DNA of 64,000 nt. Source: Jacaranda mimosifolia (Eukaryota; Streptophyta; Magnoliopsida; Lamiales; Bignoniaceae). The stretch covers positions 18,986,501 through 19,050,500 of the forward strand of contig CM032133.1 in assembly GCA_018894105.1 (NCBI GenBank), in the 5' to 3' direction. This document shows positions 11,988 through 23,706 of this stretch, in pieces. How positions within the stretch are numbered: the stretch's first letter is position 1; each line of letters opens with the position of its first letter. A program made the position numbers and the translations under genes. The notes under the pieces were generated by a model that did not search any database, was not told the origin of the DNA, and saw only the letters and a list, made by a program, of their open reading frames with translations.

Positions 11988-14207
11988 TCACATATAGTTG
12001 AGATTATCCCATTCCAAACCATAGACATAATTGTTATCTGGCAGATAAAACACATTATCTAATCCCCCAATTCCAAATTCCCCAAGAAAAGGTGGCTCCA
12101 TGGTCTCCACTGACAAGGACGATCTTGGACTATTAATGCTCGTAAACCCGTCCGTACGCTCCGAAAGCCTTCGTATTTCCTTCTCCGCTTCATCGAGTTG
12201 TTCCTTGAGCTTTAGAAGCTGCAACAGTATTATTGACTAGTTGTTAATATTTAACCATACAATTTCTCTATGTAATGATATAACATCTAGTCAAAATTTC
12301 AATAAGCATACAGCCATTTTGTGCCCAAAATATGCTTTTTAGAATCCAAACAAATTAAAGAATATATATATTTGTTAATGTATAATGAATCTCACCTAAA
12401 TTTTACAAGAGTCGAACGAATTGACTATTCTAAACTGAAAACTTAGAGCCCATTTTTTAATAGCTTTTCAAAAAATATCTTTTCAATTTTCACATTTTCA
12501 CCATTGAAAATACATTTATTTTAATTCACTTTCAAATCTACATAAATCATCCAAATATGTTTTCTGACTTCGGAAGCTCTGAAAACTAAAAATATGTCAT
12601 GAAAATATATCAAACGGCCATTTGCAGTTTACACTTCCTAAGAATAGTAGAATGTCTACATATGCGTTTGTGCATATAAACTTTTCTTCTAAATTGTTAC
12701 TGTTTCTTTCTGAAAGATAGACACGTGATACTGGAAGACAATATGTATGCATGCAATGCAGAATGTACACGTGGGAGGTAAGGGCATGTGCTGCTCCACC
12801 AAAGGCCACGGCATACACCTTAAACAAGTATGTACGGACCCTGGCAACTAGAGCATACAGTAATTATTGCACTCTTTTGGGGTGGCACACTCAATTTTCC
12901 TGTCAAATTTCCACTGGCTGTCATTCAATTCATGGGACATTGGCTCTTTTCGAGCCAAGATAAATGCATGCATCTCTAGATATATCAGATGCTGTCGTCT
13001 TTTATTACTAATATAATTTAATTATTTCTTTTGTTCTTTTCCCACTCTGGATTCATACACAAATTTATAATTAGTCCAGTTTCTTTAAGTAACTAATAGC
13101 TGAAATATAACTGAAATGTGAAAAAGCTTAATTGATTCTCATGCATGTATGGAACCTTAGGTTCTTGTTCAAGTTAGAAGGAGAAGAATTCTCCTCAAAG
13201 TTGCATAGTAAATTACTCATACTATGTGTGAGTGTTATAAAAAGGGTTAAAATCATAAGAAATTAATGCGTGTGATATGTTTCCTTGAGTAAATTTCATA
13301 AACATTCATCAACTCCTACACTAGACAAGTCAAATAGCCTTTGGCCAGTCACACATAAAGTAGGAGGTCGATTATTCAAGCTTAATAAACTTCTGGTGAT
13401 ATTGGTTTTACATATAAAATGTGAAGTCAGATATTTGAACTTAACAAATTCCTAACATGCATGTGTATAAATAATTAAAAAAGCCTCTATCTATATACAC
13501 GTATGTGTTTGTGTGTAAACACCTTGACAATAGAGCAATTCAATAAGAAAAGCCCTTATGTTAGATGTATATACCCCGGATCGATAACTTATGGTTCTCT
13601 AGTTTGTGAGAGTGTGTGTGTGTGTGTGTATTGAGGGTTGGAGAGAGATGGTTAAATAGACGACAGACCTCAGTCTCAAGGCGGCATTTTTCAACAACGG
13701 TGGTCTCATGTTCAGACTTGAGCTTGGAGTACTCATCCTCCAGCTTCTTGCTCTTCCACCTTGCCCTCCTGTTCTGGAACCACACCGCCACCTGCCGCGG
13801 GTCCAGCCCCAGCTCCGCCGCCAGCCTGTCTTTCCTCTCCGACTCCAATTTGTGCTCACTCCCAAAACTCTGCTCCAGCATGCTCAATTGCTCCTCACTC
13901 AGCTTCCTCTTCCTCATCACCCCATCACCACCACCCTCACCACCTTTACTCTTCTTACGTCTCCGCCGTGGTTTCAAATTAGCCGCTGCCGCCACCACTA
14001 TATATGAACATAAAATCATCATTCTGAGCAAACATTTCAAATGCATGAAACGTAAAAATTTTCAAAAACTTTTTTCAAACATCATAGTAATATATACTAG
14101 TATATGTACAGAGAGTGCTGACCTTGTTCTGGGACAAACTGGCTGATTATCCCCGCAGGATAGTACTGAGAAATGAGTACCATTTGATCATCAACTTCAG
14201 GGTTCAT
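11988..14207 (-). CDS. HB40-like: HD-Zip class I transcription factor (HB21/HB40/HB53 group)
   Basis: Nuclear DNA-binding protein of the homeodomain-leucine zipper class I family. I join three exons on the minus strand: 14207-14123, 13997-13669 and 12218-11988, with GT-AG introns between, giving 214 codons plus stop (the usual family length). Residues 1-28 begin [14 protein letters not shown], close to the conserved HB40 N-terminus. A basic stretch (RRRRKKSK, 39-46) precedes the homeodomain at about 56-112 ([32 protein letters not shown]). The zipper runs 114-156 with heptads L114, L121, T128, L135, L142, A149, L156. The tail is acidic and aromatic, ending [10 protein letters not shown]. In Arabidopsis the HB21/40/53 trio acts below BRC1 to raise ABA in axillary buds; that role here is inference. 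All splice sites and the frame are clean, so it is probably functional. Confidence 0.94.
12219..13668 (-). other. Intron 2 of the HD-Zip gene
   Basis: A 1450-bp intron inside the leucine zipper, between codon 138 (Glu) and codon 139 (Leu). The donor reads GAG/GTCTGT and the acceptor TTGCAG/CTT. It holds a (GT)9 microsatellite and a stretch near 12440-12590 that resembles 950-1090, perhaps an old MITE. Part of it (12740-12960) has higher GC than the rest. The first intron is only 125 bp (13998-14122). Confidence 0.85.
13612..13629. repeat. (GT)9 microsatellite in intron 2
   Basis: A perfect GT dinucleotide run about 40 bp inside the donor of intron 2 of the HD-Zip gene (CA on the gene strand). 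Confidence 0.95.
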
Positions 14208-14326
14208 AATCTTTATTTTTTTTTCCTTTTTTTAATTAATAGCACTATGCAATGATTTAGGACTTTCAAGGAGGGAAGATAGTTGCTAGCTTAGCAGGAC
14301 TAAGGAGTTGAGTGAATGGAAGACTT

Positions 14327-14334
14327 TATTTATA
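14327..14334 (-). promoter_or_regulatory. TATA box of the HD-Zip gene
   Basis: TATAAATA on the minus strand, inside CCCCTTTATAAATAAAG, lies about 120 bp upstream of the ATG at 14207. That predicts transcription starting near 14300 and a 5' UTR of roughly 90-100 bases. Confidence 0.7.
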
Positions 14335-14390
14335 AAGGGGAATGATTGGAATGGGCCTTGGTCTTGGTGGGATTTTCGAGAATGCCCCTG

Positions 14391-14414
14391 ATATATATAT
14401 ATATATATATATAT
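14391..14414. repeat. (AT)12 microsatellite
   Basis: A perfect 24-bp AT run about 60 bp upstream of the TATA box of the HD-Zip gene. Confidence 0.95.
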
Positions 14415-16202
14415 TTTGCATATATATGGAGTAGTGTATTTTTTTGAAGAACCCCATGAGATTAGGTTTTGTCAAATTGGGAAATCAGATTGGATTAGGG
14501 AAGGGCAACTGCATGAATCATCAATTCTTGCGTGATTCAAATTTTTGGAACATGTTTGGATAACTTTGCATATGCGTTTTGTTTGTACCCAATTTTTTAG
14601 ATTGACTGTTTTAATAATTTTCAAAAGCAACCTATATAAAGCATATATATACATATTATTTTTTTAACATATTATTTGTTGAATATTTGAACATAATAAA
14701 ATCTTACATTCATTTTATTTCAAGGGAAAATATCTAAGTTACCATAAAAAATTAAATCTTACGTTCATTTTATTTCAAGAAAAAATATCTAAGGTACTAT
14801 AATCTGTTACAATTGATCAAATTAAATTCATAAATCACTCATTCGGATATATTTAATTTCTAAAACATTTCTCAAAATATTAGTCACATCCTAAATGTTG
14901 CCTTATCTTTTTTGTCTCGACGATGCTAAGGTACCAAGGCTATCATTCACCAACAAACAAGATCCATTTGGGATTTTATTGGATTAAGTGGATGATCACA
15001 AGATACAAGTTAAATGTACGAGCCTTAATTTGTTGTATGCGAAAGCATGTGATAATTACGTATCATATGATGTCTTTGTGGCCACCTTGTCCATTTCTGA
15101 TTGTGAGTTTTGATGCCCGAAAATTTTGGACAAAGTTTGTGAGCATAACTGCTCCCCTGAATCTAAGTACTTATTACAACTAACAAATCATGCGTTAGAA
15201 GGATTATCCATCATCAGATGAAGCCCTAACTAATTAAAGTCAAGATGGAATAAATTTTACACTATTATAAAAAGAAGGTCTTTTTTGTTTCTAAAATAAA
15301 AATTGTACCAAATTTTAATAAATCTATCCTTCTATTTATTCTATATATTCAATAAAATTTATATCTCTAAATAACCACAATTTATTTAAAAACTTCTTGT
15401 ATTACAAGGTAAGTTCAATATTTTAATAACTTATAATTTTTTTTAATCTGGTAATTGACTGAATTGTTTACTTGTAATTGATATTTTCATAAATATGCAA
15501 ATTAATTGTAGATATATACATTTAATATGCATGTTAACTTTTAATATAATGAATGTGAGAATGTGTATAGATAATATAGAATATCAAAATAATTTATACA
15601 TACAAAAACTACATTCAAACGACTGCTGCCGTACATATATTCCTGAAAATGCATACAGTTTTACTTATTCTCGCGCTTTATTTTTAATTCATGTATAATC
15701 GTCGTGGTTATGTATTCAACTATTTCCTCAAGAATCATGTTTCGGCTATATGGCTTGGCCCATGTCATTGGCGTCACTCTCAGACAACGGACATTTGTCA
15801 TCAACTTATAGACGCACTTTCTAAATCTCTAACAGAGCAATTGTATAAATCATACCATAACCAATGCCCCGACAAAAAATCGAAATATGATTCTTTTTGT
15901 CCGCCAAACATTTTCACTCTTGCATTAAAATCAAATGTCAGGACCAAAGGAAGGCTGCTTGAATTTGTATTTCCGTTGGCCAAATATTAATCAAGTGAAA
16001 CTGTGAAAGAGGAGTAATAGTTGTGCGAACTCTAAACAATTTAGTTACTATTCAAGACAGATGTTAAAAGACAAAAAGAAAAAAAAAAGATGAAAAGATA
16101 TCGATTTCAGTATTTTAATTGTTGACATTAGTATGTATATATTCAATCAAAAATATCTAAAGACCTAAGATAATAAGTTACATGAGTATAGTATTGATAA
16201 GG
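14415..16202. other. HD-Zip upstream region, AT-rich, no gene
   Basis: No gene is recognised. Most of it is AT-rich intergenic DNA that probably includes distal promoter of the HD-Zip gene. Open frames at 14923-15183 and 15691-15990 have no recognisable domain. The local duplication at 14699-14801 is listed separately. Confidence 0.5.
14699..14801. repeat. 55-bp-period tandem duplication
   Basis: 14699-14746 and 14754-14801 are near-identical (AAATCTTACRTTCATTTT start, TACCATA/TACTATA end). Confidence 0.85.
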
Positions 16203-17535
16203 GTGTCAAAATTAAACCCAACACAATGACTTGACAAATGACCTACCTGAAAAAAATTAGGTCTGGATTTGGTATTTTTGGGTTTGAGTCAAATTGGATC
16301 AGATCCGAAAATGACCCGAGAAAAAAAAAAGGTTGAGTTAATCTCGAGTTAATCCGCCTAATCTAAAAAAAAAAAAAACACTACAAGAAAACACCCCTTC
16401 ACTAACAGAAAATTTATGACAAAGAGGGTTTCGTCACTATTTGAAAACAATTGTGATGAATTTTTTATGGATTACTAACGAACTTAATAAAATGAGCAAA
16501 AATATATATTAGTCATGAGCTTTTGACGGATATGAAAACTATAAATTGATATGAAGAATTCGTCATAAATTTTATAATCTAAATATGATTTTTTTGATCT
16601 GTGATAGAAATTCCATTACAAAATTAGTTCTGTGACGTACTTTATTTCCATCACAAACTAATCAGTGACAAACATATACTAATGGATTTAGAAATAAATC
16701 CATCACAAAATGATAGATCTCATTAAATTTATGACAGATTTATTTCACCAATTCGTTAATATATGTTTTGTCACTAATTAGTTTGTGACGAAAATAAAGT
16801 GCGTTACAGAACTAATTTTGTGATGGAATTTCTGTCACATATCAAAAAAATCATATTTAGATTATAAAATTTATGACGAACTCTTCATATCAATTTATAG
16901 TTTCATATCCGTCATAAGTATCATGACTAATATATATTTTTGTTCATTTTATTAAGTTCGTTAGTAATCCATCACAATTGTTTTCAAATAGTAACGGAAC
17001 CCTCTTTGTCATAAATTTTCTGTTAGTGAAGGGGTGTTTTCTTGTCGTGACCCAATAAACCCGACCCGACCCACCTAAAAAAATTGACTAATTAAAATAA
17101 AATCTAAATAATATATATCCAGAAATTAAAATTTTAAAAATTCAATTACTGAACAATGATTTGTTATTTTTTTGTATTCGGAGTACTTATGGACATGACA
17201 AGTTTTAAAGTTATTATGTTTCTTCAACTTTAATGATTATGCCAAATTTTAGATTTTGTTGTAGATCAAACTTCTACTGGATTATAATTTTGAAATTTAT
17301 AAGTATGAAAAATAAAATAAATAGATTAGGTTGGGATGGGTTGGGTCAGGTTTATCAGGTTGTTGGGTGACCTGACTAAAAATTATGTCAACCCGAATCT
17401 AACATGATCTTTTGTGGGTCAGATTAGGGTTGAGTCTTTTGGGTTTAACATCGAGTTAGGTTGAATTTGGTATTTTTATGTTATACTATTACCTCAACCC
17501 AACCCAAACCCATCCAACTCACCTGAATTGACTAT
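16203..17535. mobile_element. Possible hAT-like element hosting the CACTA MITE
   Basis: The left side starts GGGTGTCAAAATTAAACCC and the right side is rich in CAACCCAACCCAAACCC. This style of end (GGGTGTCAA with ACCC/GGGT-rich subtermini) is common among plant non-autonomous hAT-like elements. The CACTA MITE at 16379-17049 sits inside it. No clean target duplication was found, so both the boundaries and the class are tentative. Confidence 0.35.
16379..17049. mobile_element. Fold-back CACTA-type MITE (671 bp)
   Basis: It starts CACTACAAGAAAACACCCC and ends GGGGTGTTTTCTTGTCGTG, the CACTA signature with one changed base at the right end. The whole element is a near-perfect inverted repeat: each ~330-bp arm pairs with the other (for example TATGACAAAGAGGGTTTCGTC on the left against its complement near 17000). 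It has no coding capacity. The flanking 3-bp target duplication is not conserved (AAA versus ACC). Transcripts would form a long hairpin. Confidence 0.88.
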
Positions 17536-18129
17536 TAACTTCCTTCTTTTTGTTTTGAGTTTGAAGCAGTGTCAAATATTCAAGATACCCAATAAGCATT
17601 AGCTTTCCATGTAAAGAAGGTGATTCAACTGCATCTTCCAACACGGCTATCTTATTATGACTTCACTGTAGCCACTACTAGTCTTGCCTTCGGCATCCTC
17701 CTTCTTGTGGTTAAGATAAAGACTTCAAACATGATTGGTTCATCACATAATATAATGGGTGGTTCTTACATGACACAAGAAAGAATTTAACCCTGTGTGA
17801 CTAACTGACGACTGCCAGGTGCCAATAATTTTGACTTTGTGCAAATGAAGTTTTGAACAAAAATTGATGCAAAGAAGGAAATTTTATATAAAAATAGTAT
17901 TAGTTTTTTGAATCTATCTCAAGCAAAATAAATGATGAAGTGAGGCTAAACAACGTTAAGGTTTGCACCTAAGAATTTTCAGGTTTGGTTTTGGTTAAGA
18001 GCTTCGAGCTTGATTTGAGTAGATGTTTGGCCCTCAAATCCGATGACAAAAGCAATATGTCAGATTTTATTGAAGCAATTCTCAACTAAAAATTTTCAAT
18101 AGTTAAATTAGTATGAATTAGAAAAATAT
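17536..18129. other. Intergenic, nothing recognised
   Basis: Mixed-composition DNA without a recognisable gene or repeat. It ends where the subterminal repeats of the next CACTA-like element begin. Confidence 0.4.
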
Positions 18130-18660
18130 TACTAAGGATATATAAGAGTATCAATGACCGTTCGAGCGGTCACTAAATAAGTAAAAATTGATCACTGATG
18201 AATTAACTAACCAATTTAATTGATTACAAAAAATTCTCGTCACTAATTAGTATTAATTGGTCACTAAGTGGTCACTAATTATATATATTGATTTTTCAAG
18301 AAGTTGTGTATCTCCTCTAGGCAGTCACTAATTTCAAGTGGACCAAAAAAGAGAAAATTTTAAACTTTGAAACCACGAGGATTTGAAAACTTAACCTATT
18401 GTTTGTAGAATAACTTACTAATCACTAAATCAAATATATTTTCATATATGAGTTCTCTAATAAAACACTAAACCCTAACTAAAAAAATTCAATCACTAGT
18501 TAGTAATCGAATTAGTGACTAGTAATGTGATCACTTATTGATAACTAATTTCTTTTAAATTATACGTGAACCACTCATCGATTAATCATTAAGCATTTAT
18601 TAATTAGTGACTGTATGTGGTTACTGAAATATGATTACTAAAATTCATTCTCTTTAAGTG
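18130..18660. mobile_element. Decayed CACTA-like element (TRRGTGACC family)
   Basis: Both ends carry clustered GGTCACTAAT / ATTAGTGAC subterminal motifs in opposite orientation, the same motifs that fill the element at 18924-20307. The left end reads TACTAAGG and the right end CTCTTTAAGTG, which are worn versions of CACTACAAG and CTTGTAGTG. No coding sequence is present. Boundaries are approximate. Confidence 0.5.
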
Positions 18661-18923
18661 AAATATTAAGTGAATAAAAGATATTCCAGTCAATAAAAGA
18701 GCTTGTAAGTTGCATATATACCTTTACTATTTTTGAAATAGGCTATTTTTAATGAAGCTTAAACAGTTAATATTGTAGTGAGCCGAGTGGCACTATCAGA
18801 ATGGATAAACATTTTCAAATCAATTGCTACACATTCCTTGTGGTGACTATGATGCGATGGGATTCGATCCACTTAAAAAAAATAAAATTGAAAGAGAGGG
18901 GGAGGGGGAATCCTAACTTATTT

Positions 18924-20307
18924 CACTAAAAAAAAGGGGTATTAGTGACCATAAAATCAATTACTAAATACGTAAAAATCGATTACTAACAAGTTTAGTA
19001 ATCGATTTAGTGACCGATTGGTTACTAAGACCATCATCATTCATTTGTGTCAGTTACTAATTCGATCACTGATCAGTGACCGATTAGTGACCACATATTT
19101 CGGTCACTAATTTATGTTGAACTTTGTTTCCTCTTGAATTCAAACTCAAGACCTTTGTTTTGTTCAAATGAGTAACTGACTACTACATCATTTTCATGCA
19201 TTTGTCTCAACAATATAATATATATATATATATAATATTTATAAATTAAAAGGCAATTATAATATCTTATGTATAAGTTACTATTATTTTGCGTTTTAAA
19301 ATTTAACAAAAATAGCAATTATTCATTTAATATTTGTATAATATTTATTCAATATAATAACATACTATATTTATTATTTATGACTATTACTTTTAAATTT
19401 TAGGTATATTTTATCATAATATATTATAAACACATTAACAAATAGTATATACATGCTAATATGTATAGTAATAAATAGTTTTTTTTCTTTTTTTTATATA
19501 ATAAATAGTTTATAATAAATACTAATATTCATTACTATTTATTGTAATAAATAGTTTACACATATATATGGTATGTATATATGCTTATACATATAAATTA
19601 ATATATAATATTATTAATTATATTATAAGTATTTATTTACTCATAATACATATAATATATATATATTATTGACATGTATATATTAATTAGTTCTCTTTTT
19701 TTTTCTTTGTATAAGAATATTATTCTTGTTTATTTCTTCATGTATCTATATATACATTAATAAATTAATGTTCAATTATATGGATATTATATAGAAATAT
19801 TTAGTGGTTATGTATTTATATATGTACGTATATTTTTGTATTTTTCATATATACATGTATTATTATCAAATATATATGTTTATAACAAATACAATATTTT
19901 ATTACTTATATAGGTGTTACATAAATTGTATGCTTTCATATTACAAGAATATGCAAAAAATAAGATTTTATATTTGTCACCGTTTATTGATTGAAAAACG
20001 TAGTTATAAATTAGTGACTTAATTAGTGATAAAACTTTAGTTCAGTCACTAATTAGTGACAGAATTAGTGACCACACAAAGTTCGGTTACTAATTATTGA
20101 CCAAATTAGTGACCACATAAATTAGTGACCGCTTTATGTTTTAGTGACCGAATTAGTGATCGATTTTTTGCATTCACTATTTCGGTCACTAATTTTTTTA
20201 AAATATTATATTTAAATTGATTAGTAATCGGTCATTAAACGATCACTTATCAGTCACTGATTAGTGATTGCTCAATCGGTCACTAAAATTCTTTTTTTTT
20301 TGTAGCG
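18924..20307. mobile_element. Non-autonomous CACTA element (1.38 kb)
   Basis: It starts CACTAAAAAAAAGGGG and ends TTTTTTTTTTGTAGCG, close to the CACTA termini. Dozens of copies of a short TTAGTGACC or GGTCACTAA motif are packed into the first ~200 and last ~300 bp, as expected for CACTA transposase-binding subterminal repeats. The core (19100-19990) is very AT-rich with no gene. It is related to 18130-18660. Confidence 0.72.
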
Positions 20308-20319
20308 TTTGACATACAC

Positions 20320-20750
20320 CACTACAAGAAAGAAAGGAGTGAAAATAAAATAATAAATGATAATATAAATGTTGTCATTAAGTACATATTTTAAGTGACG
20401 ATTTTTTTTATATCACCTTGATGATCTTTACAAACTTGACAATGATAACAATAGTATTTAAATTGTAACTATTAGTAATTAATGGCACGCCCATTATAAA
20501 GACAATGTAGTATATATAATAAAAAATAATTTTATCGTTGTTAGGTTGTTATTATATATTATGCGTCAGTAATTATCAATAATAACAATTTAAAATATTA
20601 GTTCTTGTCATTATCAAACCATATCATTACAAAACAAAAATTATTGTCACTTAAAATATCTGATTAATTACAAAATATAAGTTATATGTCATTTAATATA
20701 TGTTGTCAACTTTTACATTATCTTTTTTTTTTTGTCATTAATATCACATT
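20320..20750. mobile_element. CACTA-ended MITE, right end uncertain
   Basis: It begins CACTACAAGAAAGAAAGG only 12 bp after the previous element ends. The interior has scattered GTCATT/AATGAC and GTCACTTAAAATAT motifs on both strands. A TTTTTTTTTTTGTCATTA string near 20720-20740 may be the worn right end. Confidence 0.5.
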
Positions 20751-20881
20751 TTTTTAAATATATAGTCTTGTAAATTATTTTCTTATTTTACTCTTACTGA
20801 ATATAATATACTGTTCACCTTGATTTCGACATACTTGTAGAAAGGTAAACATACAAAACATATTAGAGTCGTTGTTTCTAA

Positions 20882-21212
20882 GGCCCTGTTTGGTTTCTTT
20901 CTCAAACTCCATGTTCACATTTGTACTATTTGAAAATTAAAATGCAATACTTTGTATATATTTTCACCCAATGTATTTTTATTTTCATTTTCAAAGTACA
21001 TTCTTCAATAACATATATGTCTTTTCTCTTTATTTTCATTATTACCATATATATTTCTTCATCTACAATTCACTAAACTCAATATAATTATTACTTTTCC
21101 AACAATCTATTTAAATACAAATTCATTTTTAACTCAAATTTACTTACTAATTTTTCAAATTTTGAAAATGATGAAAATAAAAATAAAAATGAAAATAAAG
21201 CCAAACGCTCCC
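20882..21212. mobile_element. Tourist-like MITE, copy 2
   Basis: 331 bp with ends GGCCCTGTTTGGTTT and AAAGCCAAACGCTCCC, flanked by TAA on both sides (20879-20881 and 21213-21215). GG-starting termini with a TGTTTGG core and a 3-bp TAA duplication are the hallmark of PIF/Harbinger-type Tourist MITEs. It is related to the copies at 10472, 21225 and 27058 and has no coding capacity. Confidence 0.82.
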
Positions 21213-21224
21213 TAAGTGTTGCAA

Positions 21225-21548
21225 GGCCCATTTGGTTTTATTTCCATAGCTACTTTTTTCATTTTTTACTATTTCAAAAATGAAAATCATCATTTTTAAA
21301 AATTTTCACTCAACATCATTTTTATTTTTATTTTCAAAACACATTCTCCAATAATTTATATATCTTCTCTCTCTATTCCATTATTTTTATCTCTATCCAC
21401 CTACATCCTATTAAAACTAATATAATAATTACATTTCCAACATTTCATCTAAATATAAACTCATTTTCAACTCATTTCCACTAACTAATTTTTTAAATTT
21501 TAAAAATAACAAAAAATGAAAATTAGAAATGAAAATAAAACCAAACAG
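21225..21548. mobile_element. Tourist-like MITE, copy 3
   Basis: It lies 12 bp after copy 2, in the same orientation. It starts GGCCCATTTGGTTTTATTTCC and ends AAAACCAAACAG, with the family interior (ATATATCTTCTCTCTCTATTCC, AACTCATTTTCAACTCATTT). The target duplication is not clear. Confidence 0.78.
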
Positions 21549-22024
21549 TAAAATTTTCACAAATCTAGAGTGTGTGTGTGTGGTTGAACTATGAATGCAT
21601 TGATCAGAAAAATAATAAAAAGAATAATAAAAACTGTGGTGAGTGTGCGGGTTAGGTGGTTGGGTTGAGATCCCAAGCCTGACCGCCTCGAAGGGATTAA
21701 AGAAACAGTAGGGGTTGGCCTATGGGTCTGGCCGTCTGGGATGGGACAAGCAACTCACCTTTGTTGTCCAATTAGGTGGTATTCTCCTCTTTCCAAGCCG
21801 TCCCCCTTCGTTGTTTGCCATTGTTTAGCTACCGCCTACGGACACGTGGCTCTTTTACTTTTCAAAAACCTTTTACGGCACATGCGTGGCTGGACACAAC
21901 TGAATACTTGGCAGCAGTAATAACTGATAATAGTACTGCCACCTTTTTGTGAGTTTATTTTATGGAAATATTGGAATTATAACTATTTTTGTAACCCAAT
22001 GTCAGTTGGCTGTATGACCAACAG
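21549..22024. other. Single-copy-looking intergenic island
   Basis: Less AT-rich than its surroundings, with no gene recognised. It contains GACACGTGGC near 21840, a G-box/ABRE-like ACGTGG core. In plants this binds bZIP and bHLH factors, but here no gene start is seen nearby, so a regulatory role is speculative. Confidence 0.35.
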
Positions 22025-22786
22025 CAATATTTTCAAAATCAGACCGGATAAAAAATCGGTGACCTTATTGATTATTGATTTAATCGGTTCAATCGATTGG
22101 TTCAATCGGTATGACGTCATAATGATGTAATAATTATATTTAATTTTATAAAAATATATAATATTTTAATATTAACAAAAAATAAAACTTTCAATTGATA
22201 TAGAAAGAATATTATTTAAAAAAATTTCAACTTACTTATTTTTAAATATATTTTTTAAAAAATAATACTATTTCACAATAGTCAACTATAAATAAATAAA
22301 AAATAATGTTTCACATTAATATAAGTAATCATTCATTTCATGCTTTAACTCCAAGTACAAATAAATTCTTCTAAGCTAAATATTCAACATAATTTAAGAG
22401 ATATTAAACAAAATAAAATAACAAATTAAATATAAATATTCACATATAACTACTACTTCATTAAATATTAAGAAAATAAATTCATATTTCAAAGAATTAC
22501 ATGTCCAAAATCTTTAATTATCATCTTCAATCCATAATTTCTCTTTTCTTTTTTATTTTTTCTTTTTTTTAAAAAAATAATTTTTAAGTTTAAAAAAAAA
22601 AAAAGTAGTGAACCGGTCAAAATCCGGTTGAACCGGTACCAATTCAACCGGTTTTTGACTGGTTTTCGCCGGGTTTGACCGGTTTTGACCGGCACCGATT
22701 TTCAAGCATTAACCGGACCGGATTGGCCACCGGTCACCAATCCAACCGGTCGGACCGGCCAGTCCGGTCCGGTTTTCAAAACAGTG
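22025..22786. mobile_element. Non-autonomous hAT-like element (762 bp)
   Basis: The left end reads CAATATTTTCAAAATCAGACC and the right end, reversed, CACTGTTTTGAAAACCGGACC; 19 of 24 terminal positions agree. Flanking 8-mers ACCAACAG and ACCTACAA differ at two positions, consistent with an old 8-bp hAT target duplication. The right subterminal region is packed with CCGG-containing motifs (GAACCGG, GACCGG, CCGGTC), while the middle is AT-rich and non-coding. Confidence 0.75.
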
Positions 22787-23706
22787 ACCTACAACAATTA
22801 ATTCATGATGTTCTTATGTTCAACTGTATTAATATTCAACGTCACAAAAATATTTAGTAATAATTTTATAAAAAATCAATAATACTAATTTTATATTATA
22901 TATCATGTACAATAAATTGAATGTTGTAGTGTTAGATAGTAGTATGAAATTATAGGAACTGGAAATGAAATAACATGTTACACATTTTCACATGAGATTA
23001 TATACTAAGTTCTTAAATAATTTTATAAGATGTTAAAAATTATTCAATAAAAAAATTGCAAAATAAATTTACAAATTTTGAAAATAATTAAATGTCAAAA
23101 ATTTTATAACTCCTTTAAAAAATAGAGAGGATACATACAATATTTTATTTTTAACATCTTAATAATTTCCTTGGATTTGATGCTACTACCATAATACTGT
23201 GAACTTAATTACTTTTTATTTTATCAAAATAACTTTAAGACCTTTATATTTAAAATAAAATTAGATACTTTATTAATTTTAAAAATATTTTATAAAACAA
23301 AATTCTAATGAATTTAACCTAACACCCTCTAGATCCAAACAAATTACAACTTCAAAGATCTCCAATTTCCATGATGCCAAACAGAAGCACAAACGAATAG
23401 TGTGTAAATAAGAAAAGGTCAAGTTTAGATGGCCTATGGTAACTCAGGCGTGCGACTGCGACGGGGACCATGCTCAAGAAATTAATATCTCCTTCAAAAG
23501 GGCACCTTTTTTGGACTTTACGCAATTTGAGGGCGTAATATTTCAAAGGAAAATATTTTTTTGATAAATTTCTTTTTGTTGATTTAGTATGTCTTATTAT
23601 TCAAAGGGAAAAAGAAAGATGCTTGCTCTATGTTTGAATCTTAAATTTTAATATAAAAAATATAAAGAAAAATATTTTTTCCGCTTTAAATGATGTAACT
23701 CTATGA
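22787..23706. other. AT-rich intergenic, nothing recognised
   Basis: No gene or clear repeat is seen. A 64-codon minus-strand frame at 23352-23546 has no recognisable domain. Confidence 0.4.

Noticed and set aside
13616..14146. 176-codon plus-strand open frame and two smaller ones over the HD-Zip exon
   Set aside because: They are antisense to a clear homeodomain-coding exon with conserved splice sites; the serine/proline-rich text is a by-product of the GC-rich exon.
15691..15990. 99-codon plus-strand frame upstream of the HD-Zip gene
   Set aside because: No known domain, no promoter or splice evidence, and a mirrored open frame on the other strand; probably chance.
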